From contig SVLK01000001.1 in assembly GCA_015067975.1 (NCBI GenBank), positions 182,982 through 246,981 on the forward strand: 64,000 nt of DNA. Direction: 5' to 3'. Shown piece by piece: positions 16,907 to 25,862 of the stretch (the first letter of the stretch is position 1; every line of letters begins with the position of its first letter). The notes beneath the pieces are model-generated. The model was not told the DNA's origin. It saw only the letters and a list, made by a program, of their open reading frames with translations, and searched no databases. Position numbers and translations under genes: made by a program. This DNA is from Oscillospiraceae bacterium. Lineage in GTDB: Bacteria > Bacillota > Clostridia > Oscillospirales > Oscillospiraceae.

Positions 16907-18097
16907 ATGGACATCGTTATTTTGGCTAATTTTTGCGGCGACATGAGCGGGAAAGGAAACGGACGGTTTCTTTATCTGGCGGAAATGTTGGCAAAAGAGC
17001 ATGACGTGGAGATCGTCACCAGCGATTTCGACCACGGAGAAAAGGCTTACCGCCCTCCGATGAGGGATGGACTGCGCTACCGTGTAACGATGCTCCATGA
17101 AAGTGGTTACCCTAAAAATGTATGCTTGCAGCGTTTTGCCAGCCACTATACATGGGGAAAAAACGTAAAGAAATATTTGCAGCAGCGGAAGAAACCAGAT
17201 GTGATCTATTGCGCGGTTCCTTCGCTGACAGGCCCGATGGAAGCTGCAAAGTACTGTCGGAAAAACGGAGTGCGTTTTGTAGTAGATGTACAGGACTTGT
17301 GGCCGGAAGCCTTTAAAATGGTGCTCAATATCCCCGTTATCAGCGATATTGCTTTTGCACCGCTGCAGTGGATGGCCGACAAAGTGTATGCTACCGCTGA
17401 CGGCGTGGCTGCGGTGTCCCGTACTTATGTGGATCGGGTGCTGCGGGTGAACCGGAAATGTACCTCCGGTGTCTGCGTGTTCTTAGGTACCCGACTGGAA
17501 GACTTTGATGCTCACGCGGCGGCTAATCCTGTGGACCGCAAGGAAGAAAAGAAACTGTGGCTGGGCTATTGCGGTACGCTGGGTACCAGCTACGATTTGA
17601 TTACCGTGTTTGATGCTTTGGATCTGCTTCGCCAACAGGGACATGCTTTGCCGGAGTTTGTGGTCATGGGTGACGGCCCCCGCAAAGCGGAATTTGAAGC
17701 GTATGCCCAAGAAAAGCAATTGCCTGTACACTTTACCGGAAGATTGAATTATGATGTGATGTGCGGTTGGATCAGAGCCTGCGATATGGTGGTCAACCCG
17801 ATTATTGGATCCTCTGCGGCCAGCATTATCAATAAACATGCCGACTATGCGGCTTGCGGACGGCCGGTGCTGAACACCCAAACCAGCCCGGAATACCGCG
17901 ATTTGGTGGACACGTACGATATGGGTTTCAACTGCCGCAGCGAGGAACCGGCAGATTTGGCGCAGAAACTGCAGCAGCTGATGGATGATCCGGCCCTGCG
18001 AGAGCGCATGGGGCGCGGTGCGCGTACCTGTGCCGAAGAAAGATTTGACAGAAAGACCAGCTATGAATCGCTGGTGAATTTGATCGTGGGCGAATAA
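16907..18097 (+). CDS. Glycosyltransferase family 4
   Basis: 396 residues, GT-B fold. The N-terminal domain starts VILANFCGDMSGKGNGRFLYLAE, with DVQDLWPEAF in the acceptor half. The C-terminal donor domain contains LGYCGTLGTSYDLITVFDAL, VMGDGPRKAEFE and a degenerate EX7E region (YAACGRPVLNTQ). It should add one sugar to the lipid-linked oligosaccharide at the cytoplasmic face. It resembles WbuB/WcaI-like enzymes. SD AGGGAGAA precedes the ATG. Confidence 0.9.
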   Translation: MDIVILANFCGDMSGKGNGRFLYLAEMLAKEHDVEIVTSDFDHGEKAYRPPMRDGLRYRVTMLHESGYPKNVCLQRFASHYTWGKNVKKYLQQRKKPDVIYCAVPSLTGPMEAAKYCRKNGVRFVVDVQDLWPEAFKMVLNIPVISDIAFAPLQWMADKVYATADGVAAVSRTYVDRVLRVNRKCTSGVCVFLGTRLEDFDAHAAANPVDRKEEKKLWLGYCGTLGTSYDLITVFDALDLLRQQGHALPEFVVMGDGPRKAEFEAYAQEKQLPVHFTGRLNYDVMCGWIRACDMVVNPIIGSSAASIINKHADYAACGRPVLNTQTSPEYRDLVDTYDMGFNCRSEEPADLAQKLQQLMDDPALRERMGRGARTCAEERFDRKTSYESLVNLIVGE

Positions 18098-18136
18098 TGC
18101 CACGAAATGGGAAGGCTACGAAAGAAGGAACGATAG

Positions 18137-19264
18137 ATGCAATTTATTGATTTGAAAGTGCAGTATCGTGTGCTAAAAGATGAAATTGACTCCAATATTC
18201 AGGCGGTGCTGGAGACTGGACAGTTTATCAGCGGCCCGCAGGTGAAAGAACTGGAGCAGCAGCTGGCAGCGTATGTGGGACGCAAGCATTGCATCAGCTG
18301 CGCTAACGGTACAGATGCGCTGCAAGTGGCTTATATGATCGCCGGTGTGGGCGAGGGTGACGCTGTGTTCTGCCCGGATATGACCTTTATTTCTTCTACA
18401 GAGCCGGCCAAGATGTTTGGTGCAGCATCTGTATTCTGTGACATTACTCCGGACACTTATACAATTTGCTCAGAGAGTCTGGAACGCCAGATCAAGGCCG
18501 TGCTGGCCGAGGGGAAACTGACGCCTAAGGCCGTTGTCGCCGTGGACATTTTGGGCAATCCCTGTGATTATGATGCCATCATTCCCGTTTGCGAAAAATA
18601 TGGCCTGTTTTTGATTGAGGACGGTGCTCAGAGTTTTGGCGCCTCCTATAAAGGTAAGAAATGTTGTGCGTTTGGCCAGATAGCGACGACATCTTTCTTC
18701 CCGGCCAAGCCTTTGGGTTGCTACGGTGACGGCGGTGCTATTTTTACCGACGATGATGATATTGCTGATCTGTGCCGATCCATTTGCGTGCATGGCAAAG
18801 GCCCCGGCGGTAAATATGACAATATTCGCGTGGGTATGAACTCTCGTCTGGATACGTTACAGGCTGCCATTTTGCTGCCTAAGTTTAAGGCTTTGGCAGA
18901 GTATGAAGTGGATGCCCGTCAGACGGTGGCCGGTCGCTATAACGATGCTTTTGCCGGTAAGTGTGTGACACCTTTCGTGATGGACGGCTGCATCAGTGTG
19001 TGGGCGCAGTATGCGGCGCTGGCTGCTGATACGCAGCAACGTGACGCGGTCATTGCGCACCTGAAGGAAAAGAAAATCCCCAACATGATCTACTATCCTA
19101 CGCCGCAGCATGCGCTGCCCGTTTTCAAAAACGAGCCTGCTTACGGTGAGGAATTCAAAAACGCTACAGACTACTGTTCCCGAACTTTCTCTCTGCCGAT
19201 GCATCCCTATCTGGAGGCAGAGGAACAGCAGTTGGTAATCGACGCAGTGCTGGAGGTACTGTAA
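18137..19264 (+). CDS. DegT/DnrJ aminotransferase (WbpE/WlbC-like)
   Basis: 375 residues. The opening MQFIDLKVQYRVLKDEID, EDGAQSFGASYKG (D162) and SFFPAKPLGCYGDGGA (Lys191 as PLP Schiff base) match 3-aminotransferases acting on UDP-3-keto-HexNAc uronates. With the UDP-HexNAc 6-dehydrogenase, Gfo/Idh oxidoreductase and N-acyltransferase in the same run, it fits the Wbp-type route to UDP-2,3-diacetamido-2,3-dideoxy-glucuronate. SD AAGAAGGA precedes the ATG. Confidence 0.9.
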   Translation: MQFIDLKVQYRVLKDEIDSNIQAVLETGQFISGPQVKELEQQLAAYVGRKHCISCANGTDALQVAYMIAGVGEGDAVFCPDMTFISSTEPAKMFGAASVFCDITPDTYTICSESLERQIKAVLAEGKLTPKAVVAVDILGNPCDYDAIIPVCEKYGLFLIEDGAQSFGASYKGKKCCAFGQIATTSFFPAKPLGCYGDGGAIFTDDDDIADLCRSICVHGKGPGGKYDNIRVGMNSRLDTLQAAILLPKFKALAEYEVDARQTVAGRYNDAFAGKCVTPFVMDGCISVWAQYAALAADTQQRDAVIAHLKEKKIPNMIYYPTPQHALPVFKNEPAYGEEFKNATDYCSRTFSLPMHPYLEAEEQQLVIDAVLEVL

Positions 19265-19286
19265 TCAAAGGAAAGGCGGAAATCGT

Positions 19287-20195
19287 ATGAAACTGAGCGA
19301 ATTGTTGCCGGCCTATTTGCCGCAATATGCTTTTTCGCTGCAAAATGAACAGGAGTTTGAAACTCTGGGGTTGATTATTTCACCGCTTGAAACGCCGTTT
19401 TGCACATTTGTGGATGGAGAAAAGTCCATTAAAGATGTGTCCGACCATGTTTCCATGGTAATTACCACCGAGGAATTGGCCCCGAAACTGCTGACGGAAG
19501 ACCGCGGTGTGTGCATTGTGGATGCCCCGCGCATTGTATATTTCCGCCTGCATAACGTCCTTTCTGCGCAGGAACTGTACGCCAGAAAAAAAGAAAAGAC
19601 GGTGGTGGGTGCCAATTGTATGATCCATCCCACTGCCATCATTGCCGATAGTAATGTGGTCATTGGTGACAATGTGATCATCGAGGAATATGCGGTGATC
19701 CGCGAAAATGTGACGATTGGCGACAATACTATCATTCGTGCGGGTGTCAAACTGGGTTTCCCTGATTTTGAGTTTAAAAAAGAGGATGGGAAACTGTTTG
19801 GTGTGGAGCATTGCGGCGGTGTGGTGATTGGCAAAGAGGTGGAAATATTGCCAAATACTTGCATCAACAAGGCACTCTATCCTTGGGATGACACAGTAGT
19901 AGGTGACTACTGCAAGATCGATATGCTTGTGCAGATTTCCCACGCGGTGAAGATCGGTGCCGGCAGCATGATTGTTGGTCTGTCCGGCATCGGTGGACGC
20001 ACGGAAATTGGAAAAAACTGTTGGGTGGGTTACGGCTGCACAGTACGCAACGGAATTCACGTAGGTGATAATTCCCGCATCAATATGGGCGCTGTGGTCT
20101 CCCGCGATGTGGAGGACGGACAGGCAGTTACGGGTAATTTTGCCATTGATCACGAAGTGTTTATGAAAAATTTGAAAAAGTCCATTAAGGGGTGA
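19287..20195 (+). CDS. LpxD-like hexapeptide N-acyltransferase
   Basis: 302 residues. About 100 N-terminal residues form an LpxD-like substrate domain (PRIVYFRLHNVLSAQELYAR). A left-handed beta-helix of isoleucine-patch hexapeptides follows (IHPTAIIADSNVVIGDNVII ... IGKNCWVGYGCTVRNGIHV). The likely catalytic His is in VQISHAVKIG, equivalent to the QIAHNVxIG of LpxD. A Gram-positive makes no lipid A, so acylation of the 3-amino sugar nucleotide is the sensible role. It is longer than the ~190-residue acetyltransferase WbpD, so acyl choice may differ. Confidence 0.85.
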   Translation: MKLSELLPAYLPQYAFSLQNEQEFETLGLIISPLETPFCTFVDGEKSIKDVSDHVSMVITTEELAPKLLTEDRGVCIVDAPRIVYFRLHNVLSAQELYARKKEKTVVGANCMIHPTAIIADSNVVIGDNVIIEEYAVIRENVTIGDNTIIRAGVKLGFPDFEFKKEDGKLFGVEHCGGVVIGKEVEILPNTCINKALYPWDDTVVGDYCKIDMLVQISHAVKIGAGSMIVGLSGIGGRTEIGKNCWVGYGCTVRNGIHVGDNSRINMGAVVSRDVEDGQAVTGNFAIDHEVFMKNLKKSIKG

Positions 20196-20200
20196 AGCGT

Positions 20201-21520
20201 ATGTCCATGAAACAGGAGCTGATTAAAAAAATCGAAAACAAGACGCTGACCATGGGCGTTTGCGGACTGGGTTACGTGGGTCTGCCTTTGGCAGTGGACA
20301 AGGCGAAGCATGGATTCAAAACCGTCGGCTTTGATGTGCAGGCAGCAAAAGTGGATATGGTCAATGCCGGTCAGAATTATATCGGCGATGTGGTGGATGC
20401 CGATCTTCAGGAACTGGTCAGCAGCGGCATGCTCAGTGCTACTACGGACTTTTCCAAGGTTTGTGATGTAGACTTCATCGCCATCTGCGTTCCCACACCT
20501 CTGGATGCCCATCAGCAGCCCGACATCAGCTACGTGAAGAACTCTACCATCGAGATCGCCAAGCACCTGACCAAGGGAACGATGGTGGTGCTGGAGTCTA
20601 CTTCCTATCCCGGCACCACGGAAGAACTGCTGAAACCGATTCTGGAAGAAGGCAGCGGTCTGAAGTGCGGCGAGGACTTTTATCTGGGTTTCTCTCCTGA
20701 ACGTGTTGACCCGGGTAACCTGATTTACAAGACCAGCAACACGCCCAAGGTGGTAGGTGCTATCGGCAAAGACGCTGCCGAAGTCATCTCTATGGTCTAC
20801 TCTGCGATTCTGGACAGCGATGTACACACGGTATCCTGTCCCGCTGTGGCAGAAATGGAAAAGATTCTCGAGAACACCTACCGTAACATTAATATCGGCT
20901 TGGTGAATGAATTGGCCATTTTGTGCCACAAGATGGGCATTAACATTTGGGAAGTCATCGATGCTGCCAAGACGAAACCCTATGGTTTCCAGGCATTCTA
21001 TCCCGGCCCAGGCCTGGGTGGCCACTGCATCCCGCTGGATCCCTATTACTTGAGCTGGAAGGCACGTGAATTCGGCTTCCACACTTCCATGATCGAAGCC
21101 TCTATGATGATCAACGACCGTATGCCTGAATATACGGTGGAGCGTGCCGGCAAGATCCTCAACCGCTATAAGAAGGCTCTCAACGGTGCTAAGGTGTTGG
21201 TGCTGGGCGTTGCCTATAAGCAGGATATCGACGACTATCGTGAGAGCCCCGCTGTTCATGTGATAGAAGAATTCCATAAGACCGGCGCAAATGTGGATTT
21301 CTATGATCCCTTTATTCCCAAGTACCGTAACAAAGGCGTATGGTATGGCGGTCTGGCGGAGATCAATCCCGAGGTTTTGCGTCAGTATGATCTGATTTGC
21401 ATTACCACAGCACATACGCCTGTGGACTATGAAATGGTGGCAAATGTGGGCGTTCCTGTGTTTGACTGCAAGAATGTGACGCAGAATGTTGTCAACAAAG
21501 AGAATATTGAGGTGCTGTAA
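20201..21520 (+). CDS. UDP-N-acetyl-hexosamine 6-dehydrogenase (WbpA/WecC type)
   Basis: 439 residues from ATG 20201; AAGGGG lies 8 bases upstream, better than a GTG nine bases earlier that overlaps the previous stop. Rossmann motif MGVCGLGYVGLPLAVDK, catalytic Cys in GPGLGGHCIPLDP, plus LESTSYPGTTEE and GFSPERVDPGN. It oxidises C6 of UDP-HexNAc twice with NAD, giving a uronic acid nucleotide. This should be the first step of the diamino-uronate route encoded with the adjoining aminotransferase, acyltransferase and oxidoreductase genes. Confidence 0.94.
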   Translation: MSMKQELIKKIENKTLTMGVCGLGYVGLPLAVDKAKHGFKTVGFDVQAAKVDMVNAGQNYIGDVVDADLQELVSSGMLSATTDFSKVCDVDFIAICVPTPLDAHQQPDISYVKNSTIEIAKHLTKGTMVVLESTSYPGTTEELLKPILEEGSGLKCGEDFYLGFSPERVDPGNLIYKTSNTPKVVGAIGKDAAEVISMVYSAILDSDVHTVSCPAVAEMEKILENTYRNINIGLVNELAILCHKMGINIWEVIDAAKTKPYGFQAFYPGPGLGGHCIPLDPYYLSWKAREFGFHTSMIEASMMINDRMPEYTVERAGKILNRYKKALNGAKVLVLGVAYKQDIDDYRESPAVHVIEEFHKTGANVDFYDPFIPKYRNKGVWYGGLAEINPEVLRQYDLICITTAHTPVDYEMVANVGVPVFDCKNVTQNVVNKENIEVL

Positions 21521-22636
21521 ATGAAGAAAGTCTGCCATGTGACCAGCGTACATCCGCCGGAAGACGGACGAATCTTTCGTAAGGAATGCGTTTCTTTGGC
21601 AAACGCGGGATACGATGTGTCTTTGGTGCAGCAGGGTGGCAGCTATGAAAAAGACGGCGTGCATATCGTTGGTGTGGGTGCGATTCCTGCCAGCCGGAAA
21701 GAGCGCATGTTCCGCTTTTCTAAAAAGGTTTATGAAACAGCCCTGAATGTAGATGCGGACATTTACCATCTGCATGATCCGGAACTGCTGCTGTATGCGC
21801 TGAAACTGAAGCGCAAAGGGAAAAAAGTGATTTTTGATAGCCACGAGCGTTATACGGAGCTGTTTGCCATCAAGGGCTATCTGCCTCGTTGGTGCAGAGG
21901 CTTGATTGCCTTTGCCTACGGCACGCTGGAGCGTTATGTACTGCGGCGGATCGACGGATTGGTTTTTCCCTGCCTGCTGCAGGGGAAGAATCCCATGGAA
22001 GGCATGTGCCCTCATATTGCAATTGTCAATAATGTGGCGCTGCTGAACGAAATGTATGATCACTATGACCCAAATCTGGAAAAGTATGAAAGAAGTATCT
22101 GCTATCTAGGTGGACTGAACCATGATCGCGGTATTACCCACATTGTGAAAACAGCGGCGGCAGCGGACTGCACAGCGTATCTGGGCGGTAATTTTGACAG
22201 CAGGGCATATCAGACGCAGCTGGAGAGCATGGAGGAGTACAGCCATGTGAAGTATCTGGGGGTGCTGGATCGCCAACAGGCCCGAGAACTGCTGATGCAC
22301 TGCCGGATCGGCATGGCAAACCTGCTGAATGTAAGCCAGTACAACCGCTATGACAATATGCCCACCAAGGTATACGAATACATGGCCTTGGGCCTGCCGG
22401 TTATCTTGTCCCGTGCTCCGTATAACGAAAAAATGATGCAGCAGTACCAGTTTGGTGTGTGTGTGGATCCGGAGAATGTAGAAGAGATGGCGGCGGTGAT
22501 CCGTTATTTGCTGGAACATCCGGAAGAGATGCGGCGTATGGGCGAAAATGGCCGCCGTGCGGTGAAGGAAGAGTTCAACTGGGGCGTAGAAGAAAAGAAA
22601 CTCTTTGCACTCTACGAGGAAATACTGAAGGACTAA
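21521..22636 (+). CDS. Glycosyltransferase family 4
   Basis: 371 residues, GT-B fold. N-terminus VCHVTSVHPPEDGRIFRKEC, then DIYHLHDPELL and the C-terminal donor site YMALGLPVILSRAPYNEKMM with an imperfect EX7E arrangement. The ATG follows the previous stop codon directly (TAAATG), so translation is coupled. It probably extends the lipid-linked oligosaccharide, perhaps with the diamino-uronate whose synthesis genes flank it (inference). Confidence 0.9.
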   Translation: MKKVCHVTSVHPPEDGRIFRKECVSLANAGYDVSLVQQGGSYEKDGVHIVGVGAIPASRKERMFRFSKKVYETALNVDADIYHLHDPELLLYALKLKRKGKKVIFDSHERYTELFAIKGYLPRWCRGLIAFAYGTLERYVLRRIDGLVFPCLLQGKNPMEGMCPHIAIVNNVALLNEMYDHYDPNLEKYERSICYLGGLNHDRGITHIVKTAAAADCTAYLGGNFDSRAYQTQLESMEEYSHVKYLGVLDRQQARELLMHCRIGMANLLNVSQYNRYDNMPTKVYEYMALGLPVILSRAPYNEKMMQQYQFGVCVDPENVEEMAAVIRYLLEHPEEMRRMGENGRRAVKEEFNWGVEEKKLFALYEEILKD

Positions 22637-22646
22637 GGAGAATGTC

Positions 22647-23723
22647 ATGAATTATGCGCTGATCGGTTGTGGCCGTATTGCAACCAACCATATAAAGGCA
22701 GCTATCAATAATAAGCTGAATATCGTGGCGGTATGTGACGTGCTGCCGGAGGCAATGGAAGTGCTGCTGGCCAAGCATGGGCTGGAGAATGACGCATCCA
22801 TCAAGCGCTATACTGATTATAAGCAGATGATCGCGGAGAATGACATCACGTTGGCCAGTATTGCTACGCAGAGCGGTATTCATGCCGAGATTGCGTTGTG
22901 CTGTATTGACAACGGCATCAATGTCATTATCGAAAAACCCATGGCAATGAGCATTGACGACGCTGAGGAGATCATTCGCCGCAGCGATGCCAAGGGTGTG
23001 AAAGTTTCTGCCTGCCACCAGAACCGGTTCAATATTGCCGTTCAGGAGCTGCGCCGCGCTGTGGAAGCCGGCCGCTTTGGACGGTTGTCTCACGGTTCTA
23101 TTCATGTGCGCTGGAATCGCAACGAAGGTTACTATACGCAGGCTCCTTGGCGTGGCACTTGGGCGCAGGATGGAGGCTGCCTGATGAACCAGTGCATTCA
23201 CGGAATTGATCTGCTGCGCTGGATGATGGGCGATGAGGTGGATGAGATTTACGGCGTAACGCTGCAGCAGTTCCATGACTATCTGGAATGTGAAGATGTG
23301 GGCATGGCAGTGGTGAAGTTCAGGAACGGTGCAGTTGGAACGATTGAAGGAACTACCAATGTCTATCCTAAGAATCTGGAAGAGACGTTGTATATGTTTG
23401 GCGAAAACGGTACTGTCAAAATTGGCGGAACTTCCACTAACAATATTGACGTTTGGGACTTTGCCGACGAAGGCGAAAAGGATCAGAAGAATAAAGGACT
23501 TCAGGAGCAGACCTCCAATGTGTATGGCAACGGCCACACCAGTTTGTTTGCCGACATGATGGATGCCATTGTAAATGACCGTAAGCCTTATGTGGATGCT
23601 GTAGCAGGACGTAATGCGTTGGAAATGATTCTCGCCATTTACCAGTCTGCCGCTACCGGCAAGCCGGTAAAGCTGCCGCTCTCTGGTGTTGCATCTACTG
23701 ATTTTACCGGGCGGTTCGGATAA
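22647..23723 (+). CDS. Gfo/Idh/MocA oxidoreductase (WbpB/WlbA-like)
   Basis: 358 residues. NAD-binding N-terminus NYALIGCGRIATNHIKAAIN and the catalytic VIIEKPMAMSIDDAEE stretch of the family. QNRFNIAVQELRRAVEAGRFG and DGGCLMNQCIHGIDLLRWM are typical of UDP-GlcNAc uronate 3-dehydrogenases. It would make the 3-keto intermediate used by the WbpE-like aminotransferase at 18137. SD AAGGAG precedes the ATG. A frameshifted remnant follows. Confidence 0.92.
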   Translation: MNYALIGCGRIATNHIKAAINNKLNIVAVCDVLPEAMEVLLAKHGLENDASIKRYTDYKQMIAENDITLASIATQSGIHAEIALCCIDNGINVIIEKPMAMSIDDAEEIIRRSDAKGVKVSACHQNRFNIAVQELRRAVEAGRFGRLSHGSIHVRWNRNEGYYTQAPWRGTWAQDGGCLMNQCIHGIDLLRWMMGDEVDEIYGVTLQQFHDYLECEDVGMAVVKFRNGAVGTIEGTTNVYPKNLEETLYMFGENGTVKIGGTSTNNIDVWDFADEGEKDQKNKGLQEQTSNVYGNGHTSLFADMMDAIVNDRKPYVDAVAGRNALEMILAIYQSAATGKPVKLPLSGVASTDFTGRFG

Positions 23724-23748
23724 AAGAGAGGTTTTTTGTAAACATGAT

Positions 23749-24193
23749 ATGGCAAATCGCGCAGGGGAAGAACAAAAAGGTTCTTTGGCTGAAGCATGGA
23801 TTTTTTTGCGCACCTTTGTCTTTTTTGCGCTTCCTGCAGCTGTGATTTATATGAACTGCGCGCTGTTCAATTGCAATCCGTTCCGCTATGGCCGCAATTT
23901 CGGCTATTTGAACTACATGACTTTGCATATACGCTGATGCCTTTACTGATGGAATTGTTGGCGTGCTTTGCAGACAAAGAGCCATTGGGAATGCCTTTGT
24001 TCCGGAAAAAATTCTGCACCGGCAGGTGATCCGCGGCATTATGATTGCCTGCTGCCGGATTACTGCCATCGCTTCGGCGACTCGTGGTGCCTATGTGTGT
24101 CTGGCTTTCTTTTGTGCGGTTTTGCTCTGTGCCCTTGACTATGGCTTGGCCATTCCGCTGAAATTTACAGAAAAGAGCGAGCGCAGAAAATAA
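23749..24193 (+). pseudogene. Frameshifted membrane-protein remnant
   Basis: This 510-base gap (23724-24232) holds no intact gene. From ATG 23749 one frame reads a short soluble start and a hydrophobic helix (FLRTFVFFALPAAVIYMN), then stops at ~23937. A second frame continues sensibly as YTLMPLLMELLACFADKEPLG, and a third ends with hydrophobic VCLAFFCAVLLCALDYGLAI up to a stop at 24193. Joined by two shifts they would make one ~150-residue membrane protein. Family unknown; similarity to the N-terminal membrane part of LTA-synthase-like enzymes is only an impression. Sequencing errors or an unrecognised small gene remain possible. Confidence 0.4.
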
Positions 24194-24232
24194 ACGATGT
24201 GGCTGTAAAGCATCTTACATAGAGGAGATCGT

Positions 24233-25744
24233 ATGCTAAAGCTGAAAAACAACAAATTATTCAAGTCCATTTTCTCTGTGACAGGTGTGATCCTCCTATC
24301 AAAACTATTGGGCTTTGCCAAGCAAATGGTGGCGGCTAATGTGTTTGGCGCTACTATTGAAACGGATGTCATTTATCTGGCCGAGGGATTCATCGGAAAC
24401 ATCAAATATCTGCTGGTACAAACGGTGCTGACCTCTTTTGTGGCGGTGTACTTGAATGCACAACACAAAGATGAGGCGCATGCACGGGGGTTTGCTGCAG
24501 ATTTAGGCAAAGTGCTGACGGTAATTGCCGGTTCGCTTGCCCTGCTGGTAATGCTGTTTGCTCCGCAGATTGCAGGCATTATTGCGCCGTCCTACGTGGA
24601 TGAAGTGCGCTTGCAGCTGGCAGGCTATTTACGCTTATTTGCTCCGGCATTGATGTGTTTTGTGTGGCTGTCTGTGTCGCATGGCTTACTTAGCGCCAAT
24701 AAGCGGTTTATTCCCGGTGAACTGGAAGGATTAAACCAAAGTGTGATTTTGATTGCGCTGGTACTTCTGCTGGGAGGCCGTCTTGGCCCACAGGTTCTGG
24801 CTCTGGCTTTTGTGACTTATGTGCTGTGGAACACAGTGTTTATGGGACTTTGTTCCCGTCGCTACTGGGGTAAGGGAGAAGGAAATCCGTTCCATAATCC
24901 TCATGTGAGAAGTTTGATGAAAATGGCGGGGCCCCTGCTCTTGGGATACTCCATGGTTTACGTGAACGAAACCGTGGGTAAGATCCTGGTTTCCGGCTTA
25001 GAAGCCGGAACGGTAACTGCCATGAGCTATGCATCGGTGCTGTCTAATCTGGTGGCTACCTTTGTGGTTTCTTTCTGCTCGATTCTGTTCCCGTATATTA
25101 CAACCCATATTACAAAGGGGGAGGATCGGCAGGCTGCTGATATGGTTTCCAAGTCTGTACTGCTGTTGGTGATGGTGTTTCTTCCTATCAGCGTACTAAC
25201 GGTAATTTGTGCTGAGGACATCGTAACGATCGTATATGGCCACGGCGCGTTTACCAGAGAAAATGTGCGCATTGCAGCGGCTGCGCTTTCCGGCTATGCT
25301 GTGATGTTTGCGCCGCTGGTGCTTAGTGAACTGTTCAGCCGTTTTCAGTACGGTTACCAGAATTCGAAAACGCCGATGATCAACAGCACCATTGGCATAG
25401 GTGTCAACATTGCGCTCAGCTTGGTGTTGTGCCCTTATTATGGTGTTATGGGTGTGGCCTTTGCCAGCAGTATGTCGACGATTATTTGCGGTGTGCTGAA
25501 TGTGATTACGGCCTGCAGATGTAACTCGTTTTTCCGCATTAAACCGTTGCTTAAAACCGTTCCGTGGTATGTTGTCGGCGGCTGTGTATGCGCGCTGGCG
25601 GCTTTCTGGAGCTTGAAAACGTTTACCATCAACTCTGTGCTGATTCGCTTTGTTGTGACAGTTCTTTGCGGCGGTGGTGCCTATCTGCTGACAATGAGCC
25701 CACTGCTATACAGAATTCTTCGCAAGAAAAAAGCGGCAGAATAA
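24233..25744 (+). CDS. MurJ/MviN-type lipid-linked oligosaccharide flippase
   Basis: 503 residues, about 14 hydrophobic segments. The MOP-superfamily MurJ signature is clear: ILLSKLLGFAKQMVAANVFGAT at the N-terminus and later PALMCFVWLSVSHGLLSANKRF. MurJ flips lipid II, but here it closes a glycan cluster, so it probably flips the lipid-linked oligosaccharide made by the upstream genes, taking the role of Wzx. It has SD GAGGAG and ends at a terminator. Whether it is also the cell's lipid II flippase cannot be told from one window. Confidence 0.9.
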   Translation: MLKLKNNKLFKSIFSVTGVILLSKLLGFAKQMVAANVFGATIETDVIYLAEGFIGNIKYLLVQTVLTSFVAVYLNAQHKDEAHARGFAADLGKVLTVIAGSLALLVMLFAPQIAGIIAPSYVDEVRLQLAGYLRLFAPALMCFVWLSVSHGLLSANKRFIPGELEGLNQSVILIALVLLLGGRLGPQVLALAFVTYVLWNTVFMGLCSRRYWGKGEGNPFHNPHVRSLMKMAGPLLLGYSMVYVNETVGKILVSGLEAGTVTAMSYASVLSNLVATFVVSFCSILFPYITTHITKGEDRQAADMVSKSVLLLVMVFLPISVLTVICAEDIVTIVYGHGAFTRENVRIAAAALSGYAVMFAPLVLSELFSRFQYGYQNSKTPMINSTIGIGVNIALSLVLCPYYGVMGVAFASSMSTIICGVLNVITACRCNSFFRIKPLLKTVPWYVVGGCVCALAAFWSLKTFTINSVLIRFVVTVLCGGGAYLLTMSPLLYRILRKKKAAE

Positions 25745-25775
25745 GAAATGCAGCACGTTTATCTGTCATTCTTGT

Positions 25776-25811
25776 AAAACGTCCAGAGGAGATACTCCTT
25801 TGGGCGTTTTT
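25776..25811 (+). terminator. Terminator of the glycan cluster
   Basis: AAAACG..AGGAG pairs with CTCCT..CGTTTT (16 pairs including two G-T) around a 3-base loop and ends in T residues. Confidence 0.75.
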
Positions 25812-25841
25812 GCATAATAACGTCTTGGGCGCTCCATACTA
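25812..25841 (+). promoter_or_regulatory. Sigma-G-like forespore promoter
   Basis: GCATA at 25812-25816 (fits the -35 consensus GHATR), an 18-base spacer and CATACTA at 25835-25841 (fits the -10 consensus CATWHTA). It lies 21 bases before the start of a GerA-family germination gene, the class of gene read by sigma-G in Bacillus. The resulting leader would be only ~15 bases, so the match should be treated as probable. Confidence 0.5.
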
Positions 25842-25862
25842 ATGAAAAGGAGGCGGGCGCAG

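Noticed and set aside
20150..22063. 637-codon minus-strand open frame opposite the dehydrogenase and glycosyltransferase genes
   Set aside because: Antisense of two well-supported genes, rich in His, Gln and Ile, without SD or motif.
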